Assembly: GCF_963169125.1 (NCBI RefSeq)
Contig: NC_084802.1
Location: 11,594,896-11,658,895, forward strand
DNA from: Humulus lupulus
Lineage: Eukaryota > Streptophyta > Magnoliopsida > Rosales > Cannabaceae
Direction: 5' to 3'
Length of the DNA: 64,000 nt
Below are positions 8,701-20,932 of the stretch, one piece after another. The translations under genes and the position numbers were made by a program. The notes under the pieces were generated by a model. The model ran no database searches. It was not told the DNA's origin and saw only the letters and a list, made by a program, of their open reading frames with translations. Position 1 is the stretch's first letter; each line of letters opens with the position of its first letter.

Positions 8701-11700
8701 TCCCATCATGCTAATTTTTCAGAGGAGAAAAATGATGAGAATAATCTCTTCTATGTCTATCAAGTTGCATTAGAAGAAAATGAAGATACTTGGTATCTAG
8801 ACAGTGGTTGCAGTAACCTAATGACAAAAAATGAAAGCATCTTTTGCAGTCTTCATAAATCCAAGACTAAAGTCAAAATTGGTAATGGTGACTTTATGAA
8901 AGCTGTTGAAAAAGGCACCATTGCCATTGACACTAAAATAGGCAAGAAATACATCAATGATGTACTCTTGGTACCCAACATAGATCAGAACCTACTCAGT
9001 GTAGGACAAATGATTGAAAAATGGTACTCTTTGCATTTTGAAGGAGATTTTTGCACAATCTATGACAACCAAGACAAATCCTTTGAAATTGCAAAAATAA
9101 AAATGAAAGAAAACAGATGCTTTCATTTACAATGGAGATACACAAACAATATCGCAATGCAAGCGCAAGGAGACGAATCGTGGCTATGGCATAGAAGGTT
9201 CATGCATTTCAATTTCCACGGGCTAAAGATCCTCCAGTAGAAGAATATGATGCGAGACCTCCCAGCAATCAAGGAGCTCAACACTGTCTGCGAAGGGTGC
9301 ATGCTCAGAAAGCAACATCGACAACATTTTCCATCCGGCAAAGCTTGGAGAGCCAAAGAGCTACTGGAGTTAATCCACACAGACGTATGCAGGCATATGC
9401 GTACCCTGTCAAATGATTAAAACAGGTTCTTCATTCTCTTTATCGAAGACTTTACTAGAATGACATGGGTTTATTTTTTGCAACAAAAATCGCAGGTTTT
9501 CGATATTTTCAAGAAATTCAAAACTCGTGTCGAAAAGAAAAGTGGTCGCAACATCAAGACAATAAGAAGTGACAGAGGCAAAGAATACACTTCTAATGAG
9601 TTCAACAAGTTTTGCGAAGATGAAGGCATGGAGCATCAACTCACAATTGGATACGCACCAGAACAAAATAATGTGTTTGAGAGAAAAAATAGAATTGTTA
9701 TGGAGACAGCAAGAGCTATGCTCATGGAGAAAGGTCTTCCAAAACGATTTTGGGCAGAGGCAGTAAACACTGTAGTCTACTTGCTCAATAGATGTACAAC
9801 CAAAGCTGTGCAAGATAAGACACCGATTGAAGTTTGGAGTGGACGAAAGCCATCAACAAAGCTTCCCAAAGTATTCGGCTGCATATGCTACACACATATT
9901 GCAAAAGAGAAAAAATGCAAGCTAGATGAAAAGACTGAGAAATGAATTTTTTGAGGCTATGGCACTCAATCAAAAGGTTATCGAGTCTATAGCTTAGGAA
10001 CGAAGAAACTCATAATCAGCCGGGACGTAAGATTCGACGAAGATGCTGCATGCAATTGGGAGACATAAGAAGTAGAAAGGAAGACTATCAACATTCCTCT
10101 ACTGCCAAGACAAGGAATTAATGAAGACCATGATCAAATTGGGTCTTTAACTCAACCAACTACACAAGAACCAGTACAAGACACAAAATCTCCTCCAGAA
10201 TCACCACCAAGGCGAATGAGACCCTTAGCAGATATTCACGAGACTTGCAACTTAATGCTTATGGAGCCAAAAAACTTTGAAGCTGCTCAAAAGCAAGAAG
10301 TATGGAGAAAATCTATGGATGAAGAGATAAATATGATTGAGAAGAATGAGACCAAGGAGCTTGTAGATCGTCCACAAGACAAAGACACTATAGGAGTCAA
10401 GTGGGTTTACAAGATAAAGCTCAACTCAAATGGCTCAATTAAAAAACATTAAGCAAGGTTAGTTGCCAAAGGATACTCACAACACCATGGAGTTGACTAT
10501 AATGAAACATTTGCTCCAGTTGCACGCCTCGACATTATTAGAGCTTTGATTGCTCTAGCAGCACAGAAGAAATGAAAGATTTTCTAGCTAGACATGAAGT
10601 CACCATTTCTCAATGGCTATATCGAAGAAGAAATCTATGTGGATCAACCTCAAGGGTTCGTGGTGCAAGGACAAGAAGATAAAGTTCTCAAATAAAAAAA
10701 TGCTTTATATGGGCTAAAGCAAGCTCCAAGAGCCTGATACTATAGGATCGACAACTACTTCACCGAACAATGATTCAAGAGGAGCGAAAGTGAGCCAACA
10801 CTCTACATCAAGACTCAAGGAACGAATGCCACACTTATTGTCTCTTCATATGTTGATGATCTCATCTACACAAGAAGTAATGAGAAGATGGTCAAGAAGT
10901 TTAAAGAAGACATGATGAAAAGTTTCGAGATGACTGATTTGGGCTTAATGCACTACTTTCTCGGGATTGAAATAACTCAAAAAGGAGATGGGATCTTCAT
11001 TTCACAAAATAAGTATACAGAGACACTATTGAAGAAGTTAAAAATGGAGGGATGTAAGACAATATTAACTCCACTAGACAACAACAAAGCACTCAAGAAA
11101 GAGGACGACTCACCGAAAGTAGATGAATTGCAGTTTCAAAGTTTAATTGGTAGCTTACTCTATCTGACAGCTACAAGATCAGACATGTATGCAGTCAGTC
11201 TCCTATCAAGATTCATGCATGATCCAAGTCAAGTTCACTACAGAGCAGCCAAGAGAGTTCTTAGATATTTGCAAGGAACAAATAACTATGGAATATGGTA
11301 TGGAGTCACCCATGACTCAAAACTAATTGGCTACACAGACAGTGATTAGGAAGGATCACTAGATGATATGAAAAACATGACAGGATATGCCTTCACAATT
11401 GGATTAAGGATATTTTCTTGGGCATCAAAGAAACAAGCGACAATCCCGCAATCATTAGCAGAAGCAGAGTATATTGTTGTAGCAATGACTACAAGCCAAG
11501 CTATATGGCTGAAAAAAAATACTTAAAGACATGGGAGACTCACAAGACGAAGCTACAAAGATCTACTGTGATAACAAATTAGCTATTGCAATGGCCAACA
11601 ATTCCATATTTCATAGCAGAACGAAACATGTAAGCATTAATTATCATTTCATTAGAGTAGCTGAAACAAACAAAGAAATAGAACTCAAGCAATGCAGGAT

Positions 11701-11735
11701 TGAAGACATGATTGGAGTCACCGAAATGTGTACCA
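8611..11735 (+). pseudogene. pol region of copia A (protease, integrase, RT, RNase H) with many nonsense mutations
   Basis: One frame runs almost unbroken by frameshifts from the second zinc knuckle to about 11520. Readable in order are: protease DSGCS (about 8800); GAG-pre-integrase WLWHRRFMHFN (about 9180); integrase core with IRSDRGKEY (about 9566); RT with GVKWVYKIK (about 10393), KQAPRA (about 10720) and YVDDL (about 10850); and RNase H with WASKKQATIPQSLAEAEY (about 11420). At least ten in-frame stops interrupt it, most where tryptophan or glutamine is expected, e.g. before [10 protein letters not shown] and in KK*KIF*LDM. The tail from 11531 (KIYCDNKLAIAMANN) is shifted by one frame. 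Gene order (IN before RT) proves copia; the motifs suggest a Tork-like lineage with low certainty. Confidence 0.88.
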
Positions 11736-11743
11736 AGGAGGAG

Positions 11744-14515
11744 TATTGAAATGTGCTACACATTTCTAGATTTTTTATCCAAGAAAATTCTAGAGAAAAA
11801 TAAAACAATTGCAATCTGACAGTGTATTCTAGAAACTACAAGTTAAATCTAAAGAGGTTAGCACGTCTAGAATGTAATTGTAAAGTAAGTATAATCTAGA
11901 AAAAACTAGAAATAAAATATATTAAAAAAAAAGGGCTAAGTTGGTTTACCCATCGACTCAACCAAGTATATATATGTAACATCCCAAATTTCCTAATGTG
12001 GCTTAGTGCCTAGATTAGGGGGCCGGGAGGTGATAATTGTGTTATTATGTGAATTATATTATAATATAATTATGCTTGCATGTTCAAAATATTAAATATG
12101 TGTGTGTGGGCCCGATTCTTATAAGAAGGGTATTTTAGTAATTTGACCCGTTCAGGGTATAAATGCAAATATGTGTTTGTGTGACTGAGACCACATTATT
12201 ATGTGGATATATTTGGGTTACTCAACGCGAGGCGATCCTGATGAGCAAGTTAGCAGAAAAGTCACAACGGGGTTTTATACCCGGCCCGGGGTGAGCTTGG
12301 GGGTATTTTAGTAATTTAGTACATTACCGGGAATTAGTGGATAATGGGAAATTATTTGGTAATCATGTGAGAATATTTGAAGTAACGGGAATTATAGGAT
12401 GTAAGTTGTGAATAGCGGGGTATGAGTCAAAGGACAAAATTTCCCTTGTGAGCACATGATGAGTAGGTTAAGGGCAAGGGGCAAGTTTGGTGGGTTGGGA
12501 ATCTCTGAGATAGTTAAGGAAACTAAAGGAAAGAAGTCTCAGCAACTTACTCTTTCTCTCTCCCTCGTTTTCTCTGTTTTCATGAAGCTTGTGGATTTTT
12601 GGGGAAAAATTGGTGATCAAGCCTAGGAATTAAGGTCTCAAGCTTGGGGAACTAGAGGATTAGCTCAAGAGGATAAACATAGCAGAGGTAAGGTCTTTAA
12701 TTCAAAATTCAATCATGAAGTTTCTGTGGTTTTGATTGAAGTTTAAAGTTTTGCATGTTTGATAGTTGTGAGGATGAGCTTTGGGATTATTGATGGGTTT
12801 TAATCTAGTATTCAGTTGGGTTTTGTTGCTGGAAAGGGTTATGTTAATTATGGGAATTGAGTTGGAAGATTGGGATAGAATTGGGTGGTTTTTAGTTGGG
12901 TTCGGCTAAGGGAAAAACCAAGAAATTATGGGTTTTAAAGGCTGGGTCGCAGCCTTGTTCTTGGTATGCCGCGACCCTATGGAGTAAGAAGGAGCCAAGA
13001 GGGTTCGGAGGCAGAGGCAGGCCGCGACGCCTCAGGGGAGCACTGCGGCGCATGTTGGTTTTCCAGGGAGGTCGAGCCTCTGACTTAGAGGTGGGCCGCA
13101 ACATGGGTCCTTAGGGTCGCGACCCTTAAGGGGAATTTTGGCCTTAAGGAGGTTTTTAGGTCGGGAACTTAACCTTTTGGGCTCGGGGTCGATTCTACTT
13201 CCTTGTTGAGTGGAATTCGATGACCAGGAGGCTAGGATTTGGTCTGGAAGCTTTTATTCTCCCGATGTTGGTGGAATTCCTTATTATGGTTGTGACTAGG
13301 TCTTCGCTAAGGGTTCAAATTAGGGATCGTACTCAAGTGACGTCGCTAGTAACTTGCATTCGGATCAAAGGTAAGAGAACTGCACCCAGTATGTGAGTGT
13401 GTGATTAGGGCTAAGTTCAATGGTCAAATATAAATATGATTAAGGCTTTGGCAGTGTTAATGAACATGATTATAGTTATGTTTGTGAATATCTGATTAAG
13501 TACACTAGAACGCGCATAATTATGATTATGCCTATGACTGTTGTTTGAATGTATTATAATGCATTGTAATTGTTGATATGTATGTTATATGAGATGTGTG
13601 ATTGTCAAGGACTTAAAGAACTCAGTTTATAAGCTGAGATTGGCATTGTGCACGTGGACTGCAGGCCACCATGGCTGGGCCACTATGGGAGTGCAACATG
13701 CACTTGACTGGCTCGGATGCCAACAAACTGAAAGGAAGTGCGACACGCACTTGCGTGACCCCATGGTTTCCGATTTGTATAATGAATACACCAGATCCAG
13801 TTATTACTGTCTGACAGATATATTACTCAGTGAACTGTATAATATGTTTTCTTGTTGAGTCTTTTGGCTCACAGGTGCTTTGTGGTGCATGTAAAGGTAA
13901 GGAGAAGCTCAACTAGCCATGATTCGGAGGGAGATAGCGGTGACGTGTACATATGCAGACCGCTCGACCACCACGGCCGAGATGCTCAGGGGAACTAGGG
14001 TTAAACTCAACTTTTGCCGCCTAGGTCGGCTTATTATGTAACTTGAGTGTTGTAACTGGTTTTTAAAATGATGTTTTTGGGATCCCGTGTAAGGAACATG
14101 CTTTTAATTTAATGAAAATGCTTATGAGTTGACCAAAAGTTTTAATACCTAAACCATTAGTGGCTTAATCACATGTTTAGTCCAAATGACATATTTAGCA
14201 AGTCCAGCATTGATTTTAAACACACTTGGTGACGAACCCTATATGTTCAAAAATGTATCAAGAGTCAACAAGCATAAATGAAAGATTATCCTTTCCAAAA
14301 CCGTACTAGGCTCTCCCATTTTCTATCTATATATAAACACAAACTTGTCCAATCCATTATCAATCCATCACCTATATCTTACACTACCACTAATACAAAA
14401 TATTCTCATCTACCTATTCTCATCTCCCATTTACACTACCTATTCTCATCTATTTCCCAAACCAAACTAATACAAAATATAATTATTTTCTCTATTCCAA
14501 ATACATAAACCATCA
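11744..14515 (+). repeat. 3' LTR of copia A, split by a solo LTR
   Basis: It starts TATTGAAATG directly after the purine tract and ends CCATCA, followed by the duplication AAAAT. Its own sequence is 11744-11974 and about 14241-14515. By eye it differs from the 5' LTR by many substitutions and indels, in line with an old insertion. Confidence 0.87.
11975..14240 (+). mobile_element. Solo LTR of a long-LTR gypsy-type family, copy 1 (3' end clipped)
   Basis: It begins TGTAACATCCCAAATTTCC and closely follows the layout of the copies at 27896-31499, 35914-38258 and 60496-63011. Its 3' end stops at about GACGAACCCT, where intact copies go on to GGGCATTACA or GGGCGTTACA, so about 17 bases and the right target duplication are lost. 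No internal retrotransposon sequence is attached. Shared internal landmarks are a pyrimidine tract (12545-12575), GGTAAG at 12687 and 13370, a GC-rich palindromic cluster (12935-13130), and TGTGGTGCA followed by TAAAGGTAAGG near 13885. Confidence 0.85.
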
Positions 14516-14520
14516 AAAAT

Positions 14521-14865
14521 ACAAAACAACCAAGCAAAATTCTTATTCATGAGCTTGAATAGTATGTGCTCGATCTAAAATCTTTGATATTTTTTTGTGG
14601 TGTTTTAGGATTAGTTTTGGGTTTTTTTTTTTTTTTTTTTTGATAAATTGGTTGTTTTTGAGTTCCACTCAAGGTATGTATTCTACTATTCTTTATTTTC
14701 TATATATTATTTCAATTTTATTATATGAACTCAAACTTGGTTTGGAACTTGATTATTGTTACCGGTTTGGTAACCAACTCTAATATTGGCTGATATAAAC
14801 AGCAAACATGGTTTAAATTTAATTTATTTACAAATTCTAGAAACAATTAAAAGAGTTTGATGATA
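14521..14865. other. Spacer between copia A and copia B
   Basis: AT-rich sequence with a run of about 21 T at 14620-14640. No gene or known repeat was seen. Its end, ACTAC at 14866-14870, is the left target duplication of copia B. Confidence 0.6.
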
Positions 14866-14870
14866 ACTAC

Positions 14871-15155
14871 TATTACAGGATAAATTTTGCAGGGGTATTT
14901 TAGTCCTATGAGATGTCCCCTGGTTTGTTGGAGAATGTTGCAATCCCAAGGCAATCATTACAGCTGTCAAATCAATTCCGTTAAGCACTGAATCCAAAAG
15001 ATTCCATCTCTGTAATAATTAGTTATATACGTGTAAGGCTAAGATTGCTCCTTGTATTCCTCTCTGTAATCTGTGCTTGGTCTATAAATGGAAAACATAG
15101 AATCAGCCTCAATTTGAGCTGATCAATTTATTTCACAAACCCTTAAGAAATTTCA
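14871..15155 (+). repeat. 5' LTR of copia B
   Basis: It starts TATTACAGG, a one-base change from the TGTTACAGG of the 3' LTR, and ends AAATTTCA. A TATA-like CTATAAATGG at 15081-15090 is the likely promoter, about 90 bases before the primer-binding site. Confidence 0.9.
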
Positions 15156-15156
15156 C

Positions 15157-15170
15157 TTGGTATCAGAGCG
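15157..15170 (+). other. Primer-binding site of copia B
   Basis: TTGGTATCAGAGCG is the standard plant copia site for initiator methionine tRNA, one base after the LTR end. Confidence 0.93.
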
Positions 15171-15184
15171 TATTTGCCAACGCA

Positions 15185-16354
15185 ATGTCGACTCTTCAGG
15201 ACCAATCTTCGACAGCTCAAGAAGCAACAAATCAGGGTGATCAGACTCCAACTGGACAGACCACTGTACCAGTCATAGCAATGGTGCAAACACCATCTTC
15301 TTCCTCTCCTCCTCCTATTTCGAATCCTTTTAGTAATACCTTGAGTCAACCATTTTCCTTGAAGATTGACCGAAACAACTTCCCTCTATGGAAAACCATG
15401 GTGAATACCATTATCCGTGGCCACAGATTAGATGGTTTCATAAATGGGTCTCGGCCTGCACCACCTGAGTTTATTGCAGCAGGCACACCAGTTGAAGGAG
15501 TTGCTGGATCTGGAATGGATGTGAATCCTGAGTATGAAACTTGGATGGTTTATGACCAACTCCTCATGGGTTGGCTATACGAGTCAATGACAGAAGTTAT
15601 TGCCTCAGAAGTCATGGGGTGTCAATCAGCTTTTGCCCTGTGGAATGCACTGGAAGAACTATATGGAGCTCATTCGAGAGCCAACATGGACGATTTGAGA
15701 ACCAAAATCCAAACCACTCGCAAGGGATCTCAATCCATGTCTGACTACTTGAAGATGAAGAGGATGTGGGCAGATTCTTTGGCCTTAGCAGGTGAGCCAT
15801 ACCCCGAGAGACATTTGATTTCTAATGTGCTATCTGGTTTGGATGCAGAGTATTTGTCTATTGTTGTGCTAACCGAGTCTCAAACTCATACCACCTGTCA
15901 ACAACTTCAAAACCCTCTGCTCAGTTTTGATGGAAGGATTGAGAGGCTCAATGTTATCTCAGCCAACGGCAAACTGGTAGGGAATGCTTCTGCTAATATG
16001 GCACAGAAACCATCAGGATCCAACAACTCTCATAACACAGGAGGACAAAGTAGGTTCCATCCAAATCACAATGGTGGAAGAGGAAACCAGCAGGCTTCAG
16101 GACAGTTTAGAGGGGGAAGTTACAGAGGCAAAGGTCGAGGAGGAAGAGGAAATGGTTCAAAACCAACTTGCCAAGTGTATGGCAAGTATGGTCACTCCGC
16201 AGCTATCGTTATAACAGATATGATGAAAACTATATGGGAAATCAACCTAACACTACTGGAACTCAAGACAAACAGTTCTCAGCACTCATTGCCACACCTG
16301 AAATGCTCAATGATGATAGTTGGTAAGCAGACAGTGGGGCTAGCAACCATCTGA
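15185..16354 (+). pseudogene. gag of copia B, frameshifted at the zinc knuckle
   Basis: The start at 15185 lies 14 bases after the primer-binding site. The protein has FSLKIDRNNFPLWKTMV (about residues 57-73), a copia gag motif, and a Gly/Arg/Asn-rich stretch (about 275-330) ahead of the nucleic-acid-binding knuckle. The knuckle reads CQVYGKYGHSA, with tyrosine in place of the second cysteine, and the reading frame shifts right after it near 16205. Sequence in the next frame (NRYDENYMGNQPN) continues the polyprotein. The last 50 residues of the open frame are therefore out-of-frame. Confidence 0.88.
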
Positions 16355-19300
16355 CCTCAGATCCAGGCAAGATACAAACTAAATCTGAGTATGAGGGTAA
16401 GGAACAAATCACCATTGGTGATGGTAGCAAACTTTCTATTTCACATATTGGATCTAGTTCAATTCAGACTGATTCTTTCAATCCTTTGGTGCTGAAAAAT
16501 ATGTTGCATGTTCCTAGTATTTCAAAAAATTTAATCAGTGTTTTACAGCTAATAGCAGATAATAATGTTTCTATGGAATTCTTTTCTGATTTTTGTTGTG
16601 TGAAGGACCAAAGCACAGGGAAGGTGGTTTTGCACGGGACACTTAAAGATGGCCTTTATCAGCTTCACACCTCACCATAGACACCTCAGTCCTCCTCACC
16701 TTTCTCTGTTGTAGCTGTCAATACTTCATCAGTTAATCATGTTTCTTCTAATTCCCTAAAAGACATTTGGCATAGGCGTTTAGGACATCCTTCCATTAAT
16801 GTATTAAATCAAATCCTAAAAATGTCAAATGTAAAACCCTCTATTAATGAAGTTCAAAGTTTTTGTGATGCTTGTCAGTTTGGAAAATCTCACGCACTAC
16901 CATTTCAAATTCACACTCTAGAGCCACTGGTCTTTTAGACTTAGTGCACACTGATCTATGGGGATCAGCTCCCATTGCATCTCATACAAACTTCAAATAC
17001 TACATTCACTTTCTTGATGATCACAGTAGGTACACCTGGATGTATCTACTAAAAAAAAAATCAGATGCTCTGGCTGCATTTGTTCAGTTCAAGGCCATGG
17101 TTGAAACTCAGTTTGGTAGGAAAATTAAGAAACTAAGGACTGATTGGGGTAGAGAGTATCAGGCCTTTTTTGGTTTAGTTGCACAAAGTGGTATACTTTT
17201 GATCATTCCTGTCCCAATACCTCAGCTCAAAATGGGAGAGCTGAGCGTAAGCATCGCCACATTGTTGAAATGGGGCTCACTCTCCTTGCACAGGCAGCAA
17301 TGCCACAAAAGTATTGGTCTGATGCATTTCAGACCGCTGTCTATTTAATAAATAGACTGCCAACCTCAGTACTCAACCACAAATCACCATATGAAATCAT
17401 TCACTCAAAGACCCCTGACTACAAGTTTCTTAAAGTGTTTGGCTCTGCATGTTTTCCCTGTCTAAGAACTTACCAAACACACAAGTTTCAATACCATTCC
17501 ATTAAGTGCGTAAATCTTGGTTATAGTGATGTGCATAAGGGTTATAAGTGCTCAGTTCACATGGGAGAATTTATATATCTAGGCATGTGGTTTTTAATGA
17601 AAAAGAATTCCCTTTTCAACTTGGTTTTCTCAACAATTATCAACCAGAGAAATCTGTTACTGTTATCATGCCTAGTTCCTGGATTCATCTACCTTTCAAT
17701 ACTCAAACAGCTCCGTCCAGTACAGAACCACCATCCCAAGCTCCTTCCTCACAAGATCAAGTACCTTCACATACTGATAATGACTCACCAATCTCTGCTC
17801 TACCTCATGATATTTTTGGTCTATTTCCCTTTTATTCTCATGACGATGCTGCTGTAAGTCCTGTGTTTGTACAGAATTCACCTCATATTTCAGCACCCTC
17901 ATCATCTCAAGAGCCATCAACCTCTGCTGAACCTCCAATTCCAGCACCAGTACTGCCTCATCATCCCATGATTACTCGTGGAAAGGCAGGTATTTTTAAA
18001 CCACGGGTTCTGCTATCCAAGGCCACTGCTTCTCAGCCTCTCAGGGAGCCTACCTCTGTCCAGGAGGCACTCCTCCATGAGGGGTGGAATACTGCAATGG
18101 ACACTGAAATGGTTGCTCTTCGCAGAAACAAGACATGGTATTTGGTGCCTCCTTCTCCTGACTATAATGTGGTAGGCAATAAATGGGTGTATAAAATAAA
18201 GTATAATGCCGATGGATCTGTTCAGCGCCTCAAAGCTCGTTTAGTGGCCAAGGGGTTTCACCAAAGGCCAGGGGTTGACTTTGGGGAGACTTTTAGTCCA
18301 GTCATAAAAGCCTTAATAGTTCGGGTTGTTCTAACTATAGCCGTGGCTCATAATTGGGATATAAGGCAGCTTGACATTAACAATGCGTTTCTCAACGGTA
18401 CTCTGGATGAGGATGTGTACATGACACAACCACAAGGGTTTGAAGATCCTACCAAGCCACACTATGTCTGTAAGTTGGAAAAATCAATCTATGGCTTGAA
18501 ACAAGCCCCGAGGGCCTAGTATGAGTAGCTCAAAGTCACCTTACTGCAATGGAAATTTGAAAATTCAAAGGCTGATTCCTCATTTTTTATGCTAAAACAC
18601 CCTGACTATGTGATTATGGCCTTAATATATGTAGATGATATTGTCATCACAGGTAGCAACTCAAAGGAGCTTGAATGTTTCATTACTCGATTGAACAAAA
18701 CTTTCTCTCTCAAGGATCTAGGAAGCCTACACTACTTCCTAGGAATTGAAGCATTTAGAGATGAAACAGGGCTTTACTTGACACAAGGGAAATACATTTC
18801 TGAATTGCTTCAGAGAGTGAACATGCCAAACTTGAAGCCAAGTCCAACTCCCATGACAGCCAGCAAACCACTGTCTATCCATGATGGTGAACCTATGACA
18901 GACCCCTCTCACTATAGAAGTGTCATAGGTGCACTTCAATATCTCAGTCACACAAGACCAGACATTTCATTTGCAGTGAACAAGCTTAGTCAATTCCTCA
19001 AGTGTCCCACTAATTTCCATTGGAATGCAACAAAGCGTGTTTTGAGATATCTCAAAGGAACTATGAGTCATGGCATTCACATAGCTCCAAGTGATAGACT
19101 GTCACTCATTGGTTTTTCTGATGCGGACTGGGCTTGTTGTCCAGATGATCGAAGGTCTATTGCTGGCTACTGTGTGTTTCTAGGAGACTCACTCATATCA
19201 TGGTCTTCCAAGAAGCAAACTGTGGTAGCTCGATCAAGTACCGAGTCTGAGTATAGGGCCCTTGCACAACTTGCTGCAGAACTTACATGGCTTCAAGAAC

Positions 19301-19572
19301 TACTTTAGGAGATGAAGTTCAAGCTACCAGCTGCACCTATAATTTGGTGTGATAACGTGAGTGTAAGCGCACTGGCTGCTAATCCAGTTTACCATGCTAG
19401 AACCAAGCACATCGAATTAGACATTCATTTTGTGAGAGACAAAGTGCTTAAAAAACAACTACAAATTCGTTATGTCCCATCTCATGATCAGATTGCGGAT
19501 TGCTTGACAAAGGGACTCTCTCATTCACAGTTCAAGTTCCTGGTGGACAAGTTGAATCACCCTCTCGCTTGA
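16206..19572 (+). pseudogene. pol of copia B (protease, integrase, RT, RNase H), broken
   Basis: In order: SALIATPEMLNDDSW, then a TAA in place of an expected tyrosine, then the protease site DSGASNHLT (about 16330); GAG-pre-integrase DIWHRRLGHPS (about 16767); integrase HTDLWG (about 16945) and KLRTDWGREY (about 17130); RT NKWVYKIKYNADGSVQRL (about 18178), LDINNAFLNG (about 18370) and YVDDIVITGS (about 18628); RNase H GFSDADWACCPDDRRS (about 19113) and SSTESEYRAL (about 19232). Frameshifts fall near 16915, 17200-17280 and 17560. RT has two stops close together (RA*YE*LKV, 18519-18527) where W and Q are expected, and a TAG at 19306-19308 interrupts RNase H. Lineage possibly Ale/Retrofit-like (weak). 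Confidence 0.9.
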
Positions 19573-19579
19573 GGGGTGG

Positions 19580-19971
19580 TGTTACAGGATAAATTTTGCA
19601 GGGGTATTTTAGTCCTATGAGATGTCCCCTGGTTTGTTGGAGAATGTTGCAATTTGCAGGGGTATTTTAGTCCTATGAGATGTCCCCTGGTTTGTTGGAG
19701 AATGTTGGAGAATGTTGCAATCCTATGAGATGTCCCCTGGTTTGTTGGAGAATGTTGCAATCCCAAGGCAATCATTACAGCTGTCAAATCAATTCCGTTA
19801 AGCACGGAATCCAAAAGATTCCATCTCTGTTATAATTAGTTATATACGTGTAAAGCTGAAATTGCTCCTTGTATTCCTCTATGTAATCTGTGCTTGGTCT
19901 ATAAATGGAAAACATAGAATCAGCCTCAATTTGAGCTGATCAATTTATTTCACAAACCCTTAAGAAATTTA
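19580..19971 (+). repeat. 3' LTR of copia B with internal tandem expansion
   Basis: It starts TGTTACAGG after the purine tract and is 107 bases longer than the 5' LTR. The extra length comes from tandem copies of the segment containing GGGGTATTTTAGTCCTATGA and GATGTCCCCTGGTTTGTTGG, which occurs three times (one truncated) at 19600-19755 and once in the 5' LTR. Confidence 0.9.
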
Positions 19972-20904
19972 ACTACTACAACTGTGTACAAGTTCAACTG
20001 AGACCGAGATTCTTGGTCCTTTTGACAAATTTTGAATATTGAAATACCAACAGTTCATAAACTATGAACCTTAATTTTAATAAATAAGAAAAGATCACAA
20101 GGTATGATCTTTCTTGATTTGTATATATAGTAAAGATAAACAGAAGAGTCACATAGATTTGGCACTGTCTTCTTCTGAGATTAAAATCTTTACTCGGTTG
20201 AGTAGATTATCAAAGTCATCCTGTGTCCGTACGAGGCTAAGTCGTACATACTTGTCTTCATCGCCATAAGTGCTTCCTCTGCGGCCATTTATATTTGCTG
20301 CAGTGAGAACTGCAGAGCAGTCTTTTTCTTCTTCTTTTCTTAGGCACTTCAACCATGCATAAGCTGCCATGGACAGTCCACTGTTAGCATTTATGCAAGC
20401 AAAAAAGAAGTTTCACATGGTTGAAACTAGCTAGCTAGGAGTGTTTATTGTAAAATTAGTTTGAGTTATGATATCACTGTCCATTTTGGTGGCACTTATG
20501 TGGGAATATTTTTGGTTGGGTTTTGAAATTTGGCTCGAGAACTAGTCTATCTAAAATAGGCCAAATGGATCATGTGTCTATAAAGTGATTACATGTCATT
20601 TTTTTAACACAAAACCTGACAGAAAAAACCACCTAATTTGAGATGGACTCAAACCATATAAAAGTGATCTTAATTTAGGTTTATATTTAGTCCATGTAGA
20701 AGAAATAGTATGAATGAGTGCTAAACTACAAACCATGCTACAGTTTTATCCATTTTGATTAGGAATTAATATAATTACAGCTTTTCAAAGCTTATGACAA
20801 ATGCACATAAATGATTCATGTTAATGATATAGAATCATTTATTAGTTTGTGGATTTTATGAATGGTTAAGATCGTACCCTATTATCAATACCCTATCAAA
20901 GACA

Positions 20905-20932
20905 TAAATATATATATATATATATATATATA
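20905..20932. repeat. (TA)n microsatellite
   Basis: Perfect TA repeats in the last intron of the TAR-like gene. Confidence 0.85.

Larger units (their letters stand above)
3121..14515 (+). mobile_element. Degenerate Ty1/copia LTR retrotransposon (copia A) with two nested insertions
   Basis: Two related LTRs flank a plus-strand gag-pol region. The 5-bp duplication AAAAT is present at 3116-3120 and 14516-14520. Both LTRs begin TATTGAAA instead of the usual TG and end in CA-like sequence (CATGA left, CATCA right). A primer-binding site related to TGGTATCAGAGC lies at about 7778-7791 and a purine tract, AAGGAGGAG, at 11735-11743. The 5' LTR is split by a CACTA transposon at 3543-7662 and the 3' LTR by a solo LTR at 11975-14240, so the element spans 11.4 kb although only about 5 kb is its own. 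Many stops and frameshifts show that it is dead. Confidence 0.9.
14871..19971 (+). mobile_element. Ty1/copia LTR retrotransposon (copia B), recently inserted but defective
   Basis: LTRs of 285 and 392 bases flank a plus-strand gag-pol. The duplication ACTAC lies at 14866-14870 and 19972-19976. The primer-binding site TTGGTATCAGAGCG (15157-15170) and the purine tract TGAGGGGTGG (19570-19579) are well kept. The LTRs differ at only about eight positions over the shared length, so it is much younger than copia A. It is inactive because of a frameshift in gag, a stop before the protease active site, further shifts in integrase and two stops in RT. Confidence 0.93.
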
